The notes under the pieces were generated by a model. That model made no database searches. It saw only the letters and a list, made by a program, of their open reading frames with translations, and had not been told where the DNA came from. Position numbers and translations under genes: made by a program. Shown here one piece after another: positions 1 to 6,949 of a DNA stretch of 45,465 bases. Source of the DNA: a virus; the IMG/VR virus record IMGVR_UViG_3300025009_000176, positions 1-45,465 of that record; one strand, given 5' to 3'. Every line of letters starts with the position of its first letter. Position 1 is the stretch's first letter.

Positions 1-178
1 CCTCAACACGCATGTATAGTCATTTCAAACCGCGCTAATCCGCGCACTTAGCCGCGTGCGGCGTTATAGCGGCGCGGTTACGGCGCACTTGGCGCGCAGC
101 GTGCATCAGCGTTTGGCACGCCGCACAACGCGGCACCGGAAGCGCCCCGCCGGGACTCGGGGTGAACCAGGATCGAAG
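1..178. promoter_or_regulatory. Left-end non-coding leader
   Basis: No convincing gene lies before the ATG at 179; the open frames here on both strands are arginine/alanine-rich shadows. A TATAGT hexamer at 15-20 is close to a sigma-70 -10 box, but its -35 partner would fall off the left edge. The stretch holds repeated GCGCACTTRGC-type words (near 43 and 85) and ends in a hairpin leader (137-173) that recurs at 568-603. If the molecule is circular or permuted, it joins the palindrome-rich right end to form one control region. Confidence 0.4.
137..173 (+). repeat. Hairpin leader element, copy 1
   Basis: The word CGGAAGCGCCCCGCCG, then a short spacer, then CTCGGGGTGAA, sits directly before the ribosome-binding region of the gene at 179. 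CCCCG can pair with CGGGG to form a short stem. A near-identical element, differing at only a few positions, precedes the gene at 608. A shared post-transcriptional control is inferred. Confidence 0.55.
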
Positions 179-493
179 ATGAACGCCACCACCACCGCCT
201 GCACCGCCTGCACCACCACCACCACCGAGTCCGAGGATGTGGTCTGGACCATCACTTATGAGCCGACAGACGTGGCGGTCGCAGACGATCGCGGCACTGT
301 CGCCGGGGCGTTGGTGACGGTCGAGCACCCGGAATACGACACCGACACGATCGAGGTCATTCCGCCGGAAGGGCACACGGCGGACTGCTGGCTGGGACAC
401 GACGGCTACGCCTACCCCGAGGAGATCTGGGACGCTCTCGGTGAGGCCGCCGAAGCGGGCGCTCGCGGCGAGAGCGGGACGATCGAGGTCTGA
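179..493 (+). CDS. Small acidic hypothetical protein
   Basis: I do not recognise this 104-residue protein. After a Thr/Cys-rich start (TTACTACTTTTTESED) it is acidic with many beta-prone stretches, and ends in an Ala/Glu/Gly-rich tail. The ATG at 179 was chosen over an upstream ATG at 56 because the intervening segment is Arg-rich, contains the repeated hairpin leader, and an AGGA ribosome-binding word lies 7-10 bases before 179. It is the first gene of the rightward left-end group, a typical position for an early host-takeover protein; that role is inference only. Confidence 0.6.
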   Translation: MNATTTACTACTTTTTESEDVVWTITYEPTDVAVADDRGTVAGALVTVEHPEYDTDTIEVIPPEGHTADCWLGHDGYAYPEEIWDALGEAAEAGARGESGTIEV

Positions 494-522
494 TCTGCGC
501 ACCGCCCGCGCCCGCCCCGCAC

Positions 523-569
523 CTCTCACGAGGCCGGGGCTATAGGCGTGAGAGCGACGCGCTCTCACG
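523..569 (+). promoter_or_regulatory. Three-segment alternative hairpin (attenuator-like)
   Basis: CTCTCACG at about 523-530, CGTGAGAG at 547-554 and CTCTCACG at 562-569 are mutually complementary. The middle segment can pair with either neighbour. The second option is a perfect 10-bp stem, CGTGAGAGCG with CGCTCTCACG, with a 3-base loop. GCCCCG before and CGGGGC after the first segment can extend the first option. This mutually exclusive layout is the form of an attenuator, or one arm may simply be a terminator. Confidence 0.5.
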
Positions 570-603
570 GAAGCGCCCCGCCGAGCTCGGGGTGAATCGA
601 GGT
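568..603 (+). repeat. Hairpin leader element, copy 2
   Basis: Second copy of the CGGAAGCGCCCCGCCG/CTCGGGGTGAA leader found at 137-173, again immediately before a gene start (GTG at 608). It directly follows the three-segment hairpin, so the two structures act on the same transcript. Confidence 0.55.
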
Positions 604-607
604 CACC

Positions 608-1102
608 GTGGACGCTGATACCACCGCCACCCCCGCCCCTGACTGGACAGACACCGTCGCGTGTATCACCGCTGCGCGCGCTGACGTCGATGCCGTGCCG
701 CGCGTCGAGATCCGCTCCGCGTGGCGGGATCTCTCGTGCCGCGGGAGCGGGCCGGAGGAGTTCCGGCGCGTGGCGTACGCACCCGCAGGTGTCGCCGCGA
801 CGGTGTGGCCGGACGCGGATCGCCTCCCGGCGGTGGGCATTCGCGCCTCGGAGCGCCGGGTGTGCGTGTCGTGCGAGGTGCCCGTTGGCACGCTCGTGCA
901 GAGGTTCGAGCGCGACGTGTTCCGCGGCGCGCGAGGCAAGTGCCGCGTGCGCTTCGCGATCGTGGTCGCGGCGGAGGCCGGCGTAGCCGACGACGGCCCC
1001 GGGCGACTCGCGCCGGTGCCGCATCGCACGCTGCGCGCGCGGCCCGTGTACGAGATCACGCTACCCACCGGTGAGCTGTGCTACGTGGCGCGGCGGCCGT
1101 GA
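608..1102 (+). CDS. Hypothetical protein, left-end group
   Basis: A 164-residue protein that I do not recognise. It starts at GTG, with a GAGG ribosome-binding word a few bases upstream. The N-terminal third is helical; the C-terminal part contains beta-rich runs such as RVCVSCEVPVG, KCRVRFAIVVA and VYEITLPTGELCYVARR, suggesting a small beta-sheet domain. No catalytic motif or membrane segment is visible. Its stop overlaps the next start (TGATG). The duplicated leader shared with the gene at 179 suggests co-regulation. Confidence 0.6.
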   Translation: MDADTTATPAPDWTDTVACITAARADVDAVPRVEIRSAWRDLSCRGSGPEEFRRVAYAPAGVAATVWPDADRLPAVGIRASERRVCVSCEVPVGTLVQRFERDVFRGARGKCRVRFAIVVAAEAGVADDGPGRLAPVPHRTLRARPVYEITLPTGELCYVARRP

Positions 1103-1260
1103 TGCGCTACCACGATCAGATCCACCACATGCTGCACTCACGACCGTGGACGGCCGCGGTCGTCCACGCGTCCACACCGCGGGCACTACTGCTCGCGTAC
1201 CGCGCAGTCGTGCGCGGGATGTACCGTACATGCCGCGCCGGAGTGCGCGGCGGCCAATAG
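1102..1260 (+). CDS. Small basic hypothetical protein
   Basis: A 52-residue basic protein with His, Tyr and Arg-rich ends and a hydrophobic middle (AAVVHASTPRALLLAYRAVV). The ATG overlaps the stop of the preceding gene, which decides the start. No family recognised. Confidence 0.45.
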   Translation: MRYHDQIHHMLHSRPWTAAVVHASTPRALLLAYRAVVRGMYRTCRAGVRGGQ

Positions 1261-1272
1261 GAGATCGATCGA

Positions 1273-1500
1273 ATGCAGAACCACGCACCGAATCCGCTCA
1301 CTGCCGTGTCCGCGTGCACCAATCGCCGCCATCGGCGGCTCGCAGCGAAGCGCCGCCGCGCGGCGGTCACCGATCCCGCCCGGCTCGCGTACGCGCATCG
1401 CGAGGCGCGGCGTGAGTCCCGGCGTGCCGCCGGCGTGTGCCCGTGGTGCGGGTACCCGCCGCACGTCGGCGATCACGCGGCGTGTGCGGTGCGCGCGTGA
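1273..1500 (+). CDS. Small zinc-ribbon-like protein
   Basis: A 75-residue basic protein. The middle is dense in Arg (RRHRRLAAKRRRAAV); the C-terminus carries CPWCG, then H and C residues spaced like a treble-clef or zinc-ribbon half (C-x2-C-x4-H-x3-H-x2-C). Nucleic-acid binding is plausible. A TAGGAG ribosome-binding word precedes the ATG. The stop overlaps the GTG start of the next gene (GTGA). Confidence 0.55.
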   Translation: MQNHAPNPLTAVSACTNRRHRRLAAKRRRAAVTDPARLAYAHREARRESRRAAGVCPWCGYPPHVGDHAACAVRA

Positions 1501-2141
1501 GACCGCCCCCCGAGCCGGAGCTCGTGCGCCGCGTGCTCGAGCGTGTACGTGCGGGCGACTCGTTCCGCGCGATCGGACGTGACGCGGGCATCAGCGATTC
1601 GACGGTGCGTCGTTGGGCGCGCGACGCCGGCGCCGCACCCGCGCCGCCGCTGATTATGCGGCTCCCTCCGCCGCCGCTGAGCGACGACGTGCGCGCCGCA
1701 CTGCCGGCGGAGCTTGCGGCGCTCGCGGCCCGGCTCGACGCCGAGGGCGCGCGCGTGGTTCGCCGCGCGATCGACGCGCTCGCGGCCACACCGGATCGGG
1801 ATAGCGACGCACCCGATCCCACCGACGACATGCGAGGGTGGATGGTCCACCAGATCCGCCGGTGCGAGCACCGCCTCGCTGTCGCGGAGGTGTCGCAGAA
1901 CAGCATGGCGGTGAAGCAGGAATCGGCCACGCTAGAGAAGTGGGCCTCGTCGCTGCGACAGCTCGACAAGACTCGCGACACGGACGACATTGTGATCCCG
2001 CGTGGTGCGCTCGCGGAGCGCATGGCGCGGCTACGTGAGACGGTCTCGGCGCTCACTACGGATGCGCCGAGGTGCGTGGATTGCGGGCGCGCTATCCGCG
2101 CGTCCTGGGCTGACGATACGGAGGGCGACGATGGCGAATGA
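1497..2141 (+). CDS. Helix-turn-helix protein, candidate small terminase
   Basis: 214 residues from a GTG that overlaps the preceding stop. The N-terminus has a resolvase/HTH_23-type helix-turn-helix (GDSFRAIGRDAGISDSTVRR). A Pro-rich linker follows, then a long helical region (about residues 100-185) and a C-terminal CVDCGRAI knuckle. A DNA-binding HTH followed by a helical oligomerisation region is the usual layout of a phage small terminase subunit, and the large terminase lies about 0.6 kb away, though on the other strand. The alternative is a transcription regulator. The family assignment is inferred from layout and position. Confidence 0.5.
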   Translation: MRPPPEPELVRRVLERVRAGDSFRAIGRDAGISDSTVRRWARDAGAAPAPPLIMRLPPPPLSDDVRAALPAELAALAARLDAEGARVVRRAIDALAATPDRDSDAPDPTDDMRGWMVHQIRRCEHRLAVAEVSQNSMAVKQESATLEKWASSLRQLDKTRDTDDIVIPRGALAERMARLRETVSALTTDAPRCVDCGRAIRASWADDTEGDDGE

Positions 2142-2325
2142 CACGATCGATGCGATGCTTGCGCGGGCTGTCGCGCACACTGCGCGACTCAACGCGGAGG
2201 CGTTGGACGCGTTCGCGGCGGAACTGCTCGAGGTGAGCGGTGATCCGCCTGCGGTGAGACGCATCGCGGCCGACATGCTCGATCTGGCTCGCTCGGTGCG
2301 TGACGCGTGCGGAGGTGCGTCGTGA
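2131..2325 (+). CDS. Small helical hypothetical protein
   Basis: 64 residues, predicted almost wholly alpha-helical and Ala/Asp/Arg-rich (DAMLARAVAHTARLNAEALD). The ATG lies 11 bases inside the end of the preceding gene, so the two are translationally coupled. No family recognised. Confidence 0.5.
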   Translation: MANDTIDAMLARAVAHTARLNAEALDAFAAELLEVSGDPPAVRRIAADMLDLARSVRDACGGAS

Positions 2326-2663
2326 TCACGCGTGCGATGCTGGACGCCGCGATCGCGTGGTGCACGATCATGCTGTTCGCGATCGTGCTAGCTGTGGTGG
2401 CGGTGGTGACCGGGTGCGGACCGCATGACGCGGGGCCCGACGCGGGGCCCGACGCGGCGCCCGACGCGGCGCCGCCCGCGTGCCGCACGTACCTCGATCG
2501 CATCGCCGACGGTGGGTTGTGGTGCGACCGTGGCGAAGGTGAGATCGCCGAGGTGTGGACGCGCGACGGATGCGACGCGTGCTATCTCGTGCAGTGCCAC
2601 GCGGAGTCCGCACCTAGCTGGATCCGCGTCGAGTGCGCGACGTTCGACGGAGGCGCACCGTGA
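2322..2663 (+). CDS. Small lipoprotein with Asp-Ala-Gly-Pro linker
   Basis: 113 residues from a GTG overlapping the previous stop. A hydrophobic segment (about residues 11-31) ends in VVTGC, a lipobox with Cys32 as the acylation site. The linker after it, DAGPDAGPDAAPDAAP, is encoded by imperfect 12-base direct repeats. The remaining 65 residues contain six Cys (CRTYL, LWCDRG, GCDACY, QCHAE, ECATF), suggesting a disulfide-bonded periplasmic or surface domain. Such Asp/Ala/Gly/Pro linkers are frequent in Myxococcota lipoproteins. A role in superinfection exclusion or as a spanin-like factor is possible but unproven. Confidence 0.6.
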   Translation: MITRAMLDAAIAWCTIMLFAIVLAVVAVVTGCGPHDAGPDAGPDAAPDAAPPACRTYLDRIADGGLWCDRGEGEIAEVWTRDGCDACYLVQCHAESAPSWIRVECATFDGGAP

Positions 2664-2668
2664 TCGTG

Positions 2669-2683
2669 GTGCGCGACGCGCAC
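2669..2683. terminator. Hairpin between convergent genes
   Basis: GTGCGC-GAC-GCGCAC forms a perfect 6-bp stem in the 35-base gap between the rightward lipoprotein gene and the leftward terminase gene. There is no U-tract, so a bidirectional terminator is only suggested by position. Confidence 0.35.
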
Positions 2684-2698
2684 GTGACGCGAGTTACA

Positions 2699-4117
2699 CT
2701 ATCCTATCCCGATCCGGCGTGATCGCCCCGCGGAGCGCAGTTGCTTCGCGATCTTCGCGGCTTCGCGTATCGACGCGCCCACGTTCCGCGGCGTCACTAG
2801 GGTGACGTCGGCGATCTCACTCACGGCGAACACCGCCGCGTCGAGTCGGTTAGGCGAGCGACGTGTGCCAGGCTCCCACGTGGTCTGCTCGTGCTCGAGC
2901 CTCGCGAGCGTGCCGATGTGGTGCACTAGGCCGGCTTTGTACAACGCCGCCACCGGAGCCGCGCGGGTTTCCTTCGCGTGGTGCGACACGACCTCACGGA
3001 TGTAGATCGTCCCGGGCGATCGCGGAGGGAACGCGCGCGTCGGATCGGGTAGCACCTCGACGCGCAAGCCCGCGAGCTTCGCGTGCACCTTGATCAGATC
3101 CCGCGCGTGCTGGCCCACGTGGTTGCGCTCGACCACGACGCCGCTCGCGTCGCGTCGGCACTCTCGCACCACGACGCCCGCGTAATCCTCCGGCGACATC
3201 TTCGCGCTGAGATCCTCGACGTACACGTGACCACCGATGACGCGCGTAGCCCGCGCGATGCCGACTTCATCCGCGGTCCTATCTCCGCTGAGCGCGGGAT
3301 CGAGGCCGATCACGGTGATCAGCGGAGACACCGGTCGCGCGTCGACGCGATACGGATCGATCCAGTCCTGATCCCACAATGCGCCCGCCGCTTCCGTGAA
3401 CACGAGACCAAGGATCTCCTCGTCGTACGCGCGGGTGCCGCGGCCGTATTTGCGAACCTCATCGCGGATGTATTTTCGCGTTAGCAGCGGGTTGTCGAAC
3501 ATCGTGCCGCGCGTGAGGCGGTGCGCGCGCGGCGCGGCTTCGTGCTGCGCGATCAGCGCTTGGATGACGTCGTTCTTGCCGCGCGACGTGGTGTCCCACA
3601 GGTATTGCGGTCGTCGACCGACGCGGCACGCGGTGGTGATATCGCGATAGGCGGCCATGCGCGTCGACGGATTCCAGCGCACGAGCTCGGTCATCCACAC
3701 GAGATCGAAGTTCGAGCCGCTCGACGGGCGCTCGAGCTCCGCGCTCGTCGCCTCCGCTGTGACGCCGTTGGACCACCGTACGCCCTTGCCGTGCGCTTCG
3801 CACGGGCAGTCGATCCGCGCCGTGTCAATCAGCGCGGACGCCTGTACCTCCGCGACGCGGTCGACCGTCGGCGCGATCAGCGCCGGGGCGCGGCACTCGC
3901 CATCCGCCACGCGGCGGTTGATCTCCGCCGCGATGCCGAAAGTCTTCCCCCATCCGCGCCCCGCGACGTAGCCGCACGATCGCCAATCCCCGCGCGGCAC
4001 GCGCTGGTCGGGGCGTAGCGACAGCTCCGGCGCGAACGCGAGCAGCGCGAGCAACTCCGCCGGCACCGCGTCGATCGCGTCGCATAGCGCGAGCTCGTGC
4101 AGAGGTGAGACGCTCAC
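2699..4117 (-). CDS. terL: Large terminase subunit
   Basis: 472 residues from a GTG overlapping the portal stop (GTGA on the minus strand). It is the ATP-driven DNA packaging motor and headful/cos nuclease. Walker A is GRGWGKT (Lys58). The Walker B region is FDLVWMTELVRW, keeping Glu144 but with Thr143 where relatives usually carry Asp. The adenine-region motif GALWDQDWID precedes the RNase H-like nuclease with acids in VIGLDPALSGDRTADE, GVVVERNHVGQ and RLDAAVFAVSEI. The sequence resembles the terminase type of gene-transfer agents and many Mu-like phages. It runs opposite to the capsid genes, in a two-gene unit with the portal. Confidence 0.9.
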   Translation of the reverse strand: MSVSPLHELALCDAIDAVPAELLALLAFAPELSLRPDQRVPRGDWRSCGYVAGRGWGKTFGIAAEINRRVADGECRAPALIAPTVDRVAEVQASALIDTARIDCPCEAHGKGVRWSNGVTAEATSAELERPSSGSNFDLVWMTELVRWNPSTRMAAYRDITTACRVGRRPQYLWDTTSRGKNDVIQALIAQHEAAPRAHRLTRGTMFDNPLLTRKYIRDEVRKYGRGTRAYDEEILGLVFTEAAGALWDQDWIDPYRVDARPVSPLITVIGLDPALSGDRTADEVGIARATRVIGGHVYVEDLSAKMSPEDYAGVVVRECRRDASGVVVERNHVGQHARDLIKVHAKLAGLRVEVLPDPTRAFPPRSPGTIYIREVVSHHAKETRAAPVAALYKAGLVHHIGTLARLEHEQTTWEPGTRRSPNRLDAAVFAVSEIADVTLVTPRNVGASIREAAKIAKQLRSAGRSRRIGIG

Positions 4118-5730
4118 GCGGTGGGCGCCGCCGGCGCCGGTGCGGCCGCGATCTTCGCCGCGATCCACGCGTCGAGCTCAGGCAGCGTGAGGTCATCGCG
4201 CGCGTCGCCGAACGGCGGCAAGCCCTGCGCGCTTCGCGCCTCGCGCACGCGGACGACCTTCGCGGCGTCGGTGGGCGCGAGCGTGATCGTCGACGTTTGT
4301 TGATCGATCGCAGCGAGGCGTGGCGCTGGATCGACGCCAAGCTCCGCGGCGAGACGGTCGACGACGTCCTGCGTGACCTCGAGTTTCTGTTCGCGCATAG
4401 CCTTGATCGTGTCGGTGAGGCGCGTGCGGTTCTCGCTCAGCTCGGCGCGCTTCTTATCCCGATCCGGATCAGGCATCAGGAATCGCCACGCCGGTGAGTA
4501 ACGCGTGTCGCCGTGGTTGATCGCGGTCCAGGGCTCGTACAGACCGCTGAGTAGGCCCGCCTCGATCGCATTGAAGTCGCCTTGGAGCTTCGTCGTCGCA
4601 ACGTTGAACAGCGCGCTGATGTCCACGCCCGGCGCGCCGCCTACCGAGCCCAGCATCGCGTCCGTCCCGTTGTAGACGCGGGCCGCGGCCTTCTCGCGCG
4701 AGCCCACGTTCTCACTGAAGATCTGCCACGCGTTGCTCACGTCGCTGAGGAACGCGACCGTCGATCCGAAAGGCGACACGGTCACGAGCGAATCACCTTC
4801 GGCCATCTCGATCAGCGCATCGCGGAAGTCGGCGGCTGTGTCGGTGGGCTCCGCCGTGTCGTCCGTGATCGCATTGCCCTCCGGCATCGTGCCGTGAATC
4901 TTGCTTGATCCGTGGGAGCGGCTCGACGCTTGCCAGTCGCTAACGCCCTCGGCGTGCGCCGCCCAGATGAAGCCCGCGGGCAGCAAGCACGCGTCTTCGC
5001 GCCACGGCATGAACGCGTAGCGACGGAAGATGATCCACCGCCCGTCACCGTGCGTGATCGGTACGATCACGCCTTCGGCCGTTTGCGTCTCTAACGTCTC
5101 GGTGGCGGAGTTATAGCGCACGTGCTCGAGCGGCCACTCCGTGAGGCGCATGTCGACGCGGGTGCCGGCGTCGTCGACCTCGTGCTCTACGTAGCCGATC
5201 GCGATCGCGTGATCGACGAGCGTGCCTTCGATGCCCGCGAGCACAGTGCTCGCGACCTGCACGCTGGTGCGAGCTCGCGCCGCGATCGCGCGGCCGCGAT
5301 CACTGTCGTGCGCCTTGACCTCGCTTGCCACGGCGGAGATCGGCGCGACCCGGTTCGACCGCGCCGCGAAGATCGCGTTGTCGCGCCGCATCGCTTCGGC
5401 TAGACGCTTCGGCAGTCTGAATTGCCCGCGCATCTGCGCGTCCAGCGCGCCGCGGATCGCCGCGATCGTCCACGAGGTCGCGGTGTCGCGCGCTCGAGGC
5501 GGCCGCACTCGCGGCGCTCGTGCGAAGTCTTTCGCCGTGCGCACACGCGGAGGCACGCGGCGCAACGCCGTAGCGGTGACGGCGCTCACGCCATGCCCGG
5601 TGATCGCTCGCTTGACCGCAGACGGTGAGACGCCAGCGCGTCGGGCTGTGGCGCGAAGGCCCTCGTGATTCACGCGATCCTGGATCGCGCTGACCGTATC
5701 GGGTGGGAGTGTGTTCCGCATTGTTCGCAT
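4114..5730 (-). CDS. Portal-like protein with N-terminal HTH
   Basis: 538 residues. About residues 10-60 read as a helix-turn-helix (EGLRATARRAGVSPSAVKRA). A Pro/Arg-rich linker (PPRVRTAKDFARAPRVRPPRAR) leads to a long body resembling Mu gp29/DUF935-type portals (VRYNSATETLETQTAEGVIV, GDGRWIIFRRYAFMPWRE, WQIFSENVGSREKAAAR), ending in a helical Ala/Pro tail. Portals form the dodecameric DNA gate at the capsid vertex. The ATG at 5730 gives the HTH; a second ATG sits at 5721, and an internal ATG at 5433 could give an HTH-free portal. No good ribosome-binding site is visible. The HTH fusion is unusual. Confidence 0.72.
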   Translation of the reverse strand: MRTMRNTLPPDTVSAIQDRVNHEGLRATARRAGVSPSAVKRAITGHGVSAVTATALRRVPPRVRTAKDFARAPRVRPPRARDTATSWTIAAIRGALDAQMRGQFRLPKRLAEAMRRDNAIFAARSNRVAPISAVASEVKAHDSDRGRAIAARARTSVQVASTVLAGIEGTLVDHAIAIGYVEHEVDDAGTRVDMRLTEWPLEHVRYNSATETLETQTAEGVIVPITHGDGRWIIFRRYAFMPWREDACLLPAGFIWAAHAEGVSDWQASSRSHGSSKIHGTMPEGNAITDDTAEPTDTAADFRDALIEMAEGDSLVTVSPFGSTVAFLSDVSNAWQIFSENVGSREKAAARVYNGTDAMLGSVGGAPGVDISALFNVATTKLQGDFNAIEAGLLSGLYEPWTAINHGDTRYSPAWRFLMPDPDRDKKRAELSENRTRLTDTIKAMREQKLEVTQDVVDRLAAELGVDPAPRLAAIDQQTSTITLAPTDAAKVVRVREARSAQGLPPFGDARDDLTLPELDAWIAAKIAAAPAPAAPTA

Positions 5731-5769
5731 AGTGTAGCACGGTGAATAACGTGGGTCGCGACGATTGCC

Positions 5770-5798
5770 TTGACCGCCGCTATCCGTAATGGGATACT
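5770..5798 (+). promoter_or_regulatory. Sigma-70-like late promoter
   Basis: TTGACC (5770-5775), exactly 17 bases, then GATACT (5793-5798). This is a 5/6 and 4/6 match to consensus at ideal spacing. The predicted start falls near 5805, next to the ATG at 5807, so the first late mRNA could be leaderless. It lies in the divergent gap between the portal and protease genes. Confidence 0.6.
5781..5796. promoter_or_regulatory. Candidate operator over the late -10 box
   Basis: TATCC-N6-GGATA is a 16-bp inverted repeat overlapping the spacer and -10 box of the late promoter. The position is right for a repressor site that would control the late operon and perhaps the divergent portal/terminase unit. 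Confidence 0.4.
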
Positions 5799-5806
5799 TA
5801 CGCAAC

Positions 5807-6949
5807 ATGAGTCGCGTCACGTGCCATGCGTTATCGATCTCGCTGCCCGTGGAAGAGGGGAAGCCACCTCCGCGGGAGTTCCGCATTTTCGCGGCTGGCG
5901 TGAACGAGACCGACAAGGGCCCGATCGTGTTCAATGATGAGGCCGCCGCCGCCGTGATGGCGGAGTACACCCGCCGCGGGAATCGCATCGTGATCGATCT
6001 TGAGCACGATTCGATCAACGCGGCCGCTCGCGTTGCGCGCAATGATGCAGGCGACGCTCGTGCTCGGTGCGATCTTGCGGTGCGAGCTGGCCCGGAGCTC
6101 TGGGCCGTGAATGTCGATTGGACGCCCGATGGCGCCGATCGCGTGAGCGTTCGCCGGTCGCAAGATTCGATCTCGCCCGTGGTGTTCTTCGACAGTGAAA
6201 CACGCGTGGCTAAAGAGGTTTTCAATCTCGCCTTGGTCGCCCAACCGGCGATGCACAACGCCCCGTCGCTAGCCGCCGGGCGAACAATGGGAGTCCTATC
6301 GATGGATCCGAAGATCATACAAGAGGCGCTCGATGCGCTGATCGCAGGCGACACTACGGCGGCGCTCGACGTGCTCAAGGCGTTGGTCACCGAGGCCGCG
6401 ACCGGCGAGGCCGGCGCGACCGGTGAGGCTGACGCAGCCGCCGCGGAGTCGGCCGATCCGAAGCCTCCCGCTGCGCCCGGCGCGCCCGGCGAGAAGGACC
6501 CGGCAGCGGCGATGGCCGCTGCGCTGAGCGCTGCTCTTGGGATCACTGCCCGCGCACCGAGTGAGATCCTCGCCGCGGTCAAGACGTTGCAGACCAAGGT
6601 CGATGCGCTCGAGCTGTCGCGCTCGGCGGATGAATCGATCGAACGCGCAGGCCTCGTCGGCGAGCTCGTGAAGCTTGGCGTCGAGCTGCCCGCGACCGCG
6701 TGGGAGAATGCGGACAAGCGCGTCCCGGTGGTTGCGCTTCGCGTGATGCCGATCGCCGATCTCCGGTCGCGGGTCGCTGCGTTCCGCGCCGCACCGCGGA
6801 CGGCCGCTGTCGGCGTCCCGAAGCGCGCGATTCTCGACGTCGCTGCGCTGTCCGCATCGGAGCAGATGGCCGCCGAGGGGATCACCAATGAAGCCGCCCG
6901 CGCGCGATTCATCGCGATGCGTCTGGCGAAGAAAGCGAACGCCCAATGA
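5807..6949 (+). CDS. Mu I-like capsid maturation protease/scaffold
   Basis: 380 residues. The N-terminal half resembles phage Mu gpI-type proteases (REFRIFAAGVNETDKGPIVF, RIVIDLEHDSIN, VNVDWTPDGADRV, SISPVVFFDSETR, NLALVAQPAMH), which process head proteins. The C-terminal half is a Glu/Ala/Pro-rich, helical scaffold region ending MRLAKKANAQ. An upstream in-frame ATG at 5789 is less likely because it lies inside the spacer just before the promoter -10 box. First gene of the late operon; overlaps the next gene by 4 bases. It carries a nested scaffold start at 6302. Confidence 0.82.
   Translation: MSRVTCHALSISLPVEEGKPPPREFRIFAAGVNETDKGPIVFNDEAAAAVMAEYTRRGNRIVIDLEHDSINAAARVARNDAGDARARCDLAVRAGPELWAVNVDWTPDGADRVSVRRSQDSISPVVFFDSETRVAKEVFNLALVAQPAMHNAPSLAAGRTMGVLSMDPKIIQEALDALIAGDTTAALDVLKALVTEAATGEAGATGEADAAAAESADPKPPAAPGAPGEKDPAAAMAAALSAALGITARAPSEILAAVKTLQTKVDALELSRSADESIERAGLVGELVKLGVELPATAWENADKRVPVVALRVMPIADLRSRVAAFRAAPRTAAVGVPKRAILDVAALSASEQMAAEGITNEAARARFIAMRLAKKANAQ
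6302..6949 (+). CDS. Nested scaffold protein (internal in-frame start)
   Basis: An ATG at 6302, in frame with the protease, has a GGGAG ribosome-binding sequence at 6289-6293, 8 bases upstream. This is better than anything before the protease start. It begins exactly where the protease domain ends and would give a 215-residue scaffold (MDPKIIQEALDALIAGD...). Phage Mu makes its scaffold Z from within gene I in the same way. Production is inferred from the ribosome-binding site and precedent. Confidence 0.6.
   Translation: MDPKIIQEALDALIAGDTTAALDVLKALVTEAATGEAGATGEADAAAAESADPKPPAAPGAPGEKDPAAAMAAALSAALGITARAPSEILAAVKTLQTKVDALELSRSADESIERAGLVGELVKLGVELPATAWENADKRVPVVALRVMPIADLRSRVAAFRAAPRTAAVGVPKRAILDVAALSASEQMAAEGITNEAARARFIAMRLAKKANAQ

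Noticed and set aside
35-1068. Long open frames on the minus strand at the left end
   Set aside because: Arg/His/Ala-rich shadows of GC-rich coding DNA; the plus-strand genes have overlap starts and normal composition.
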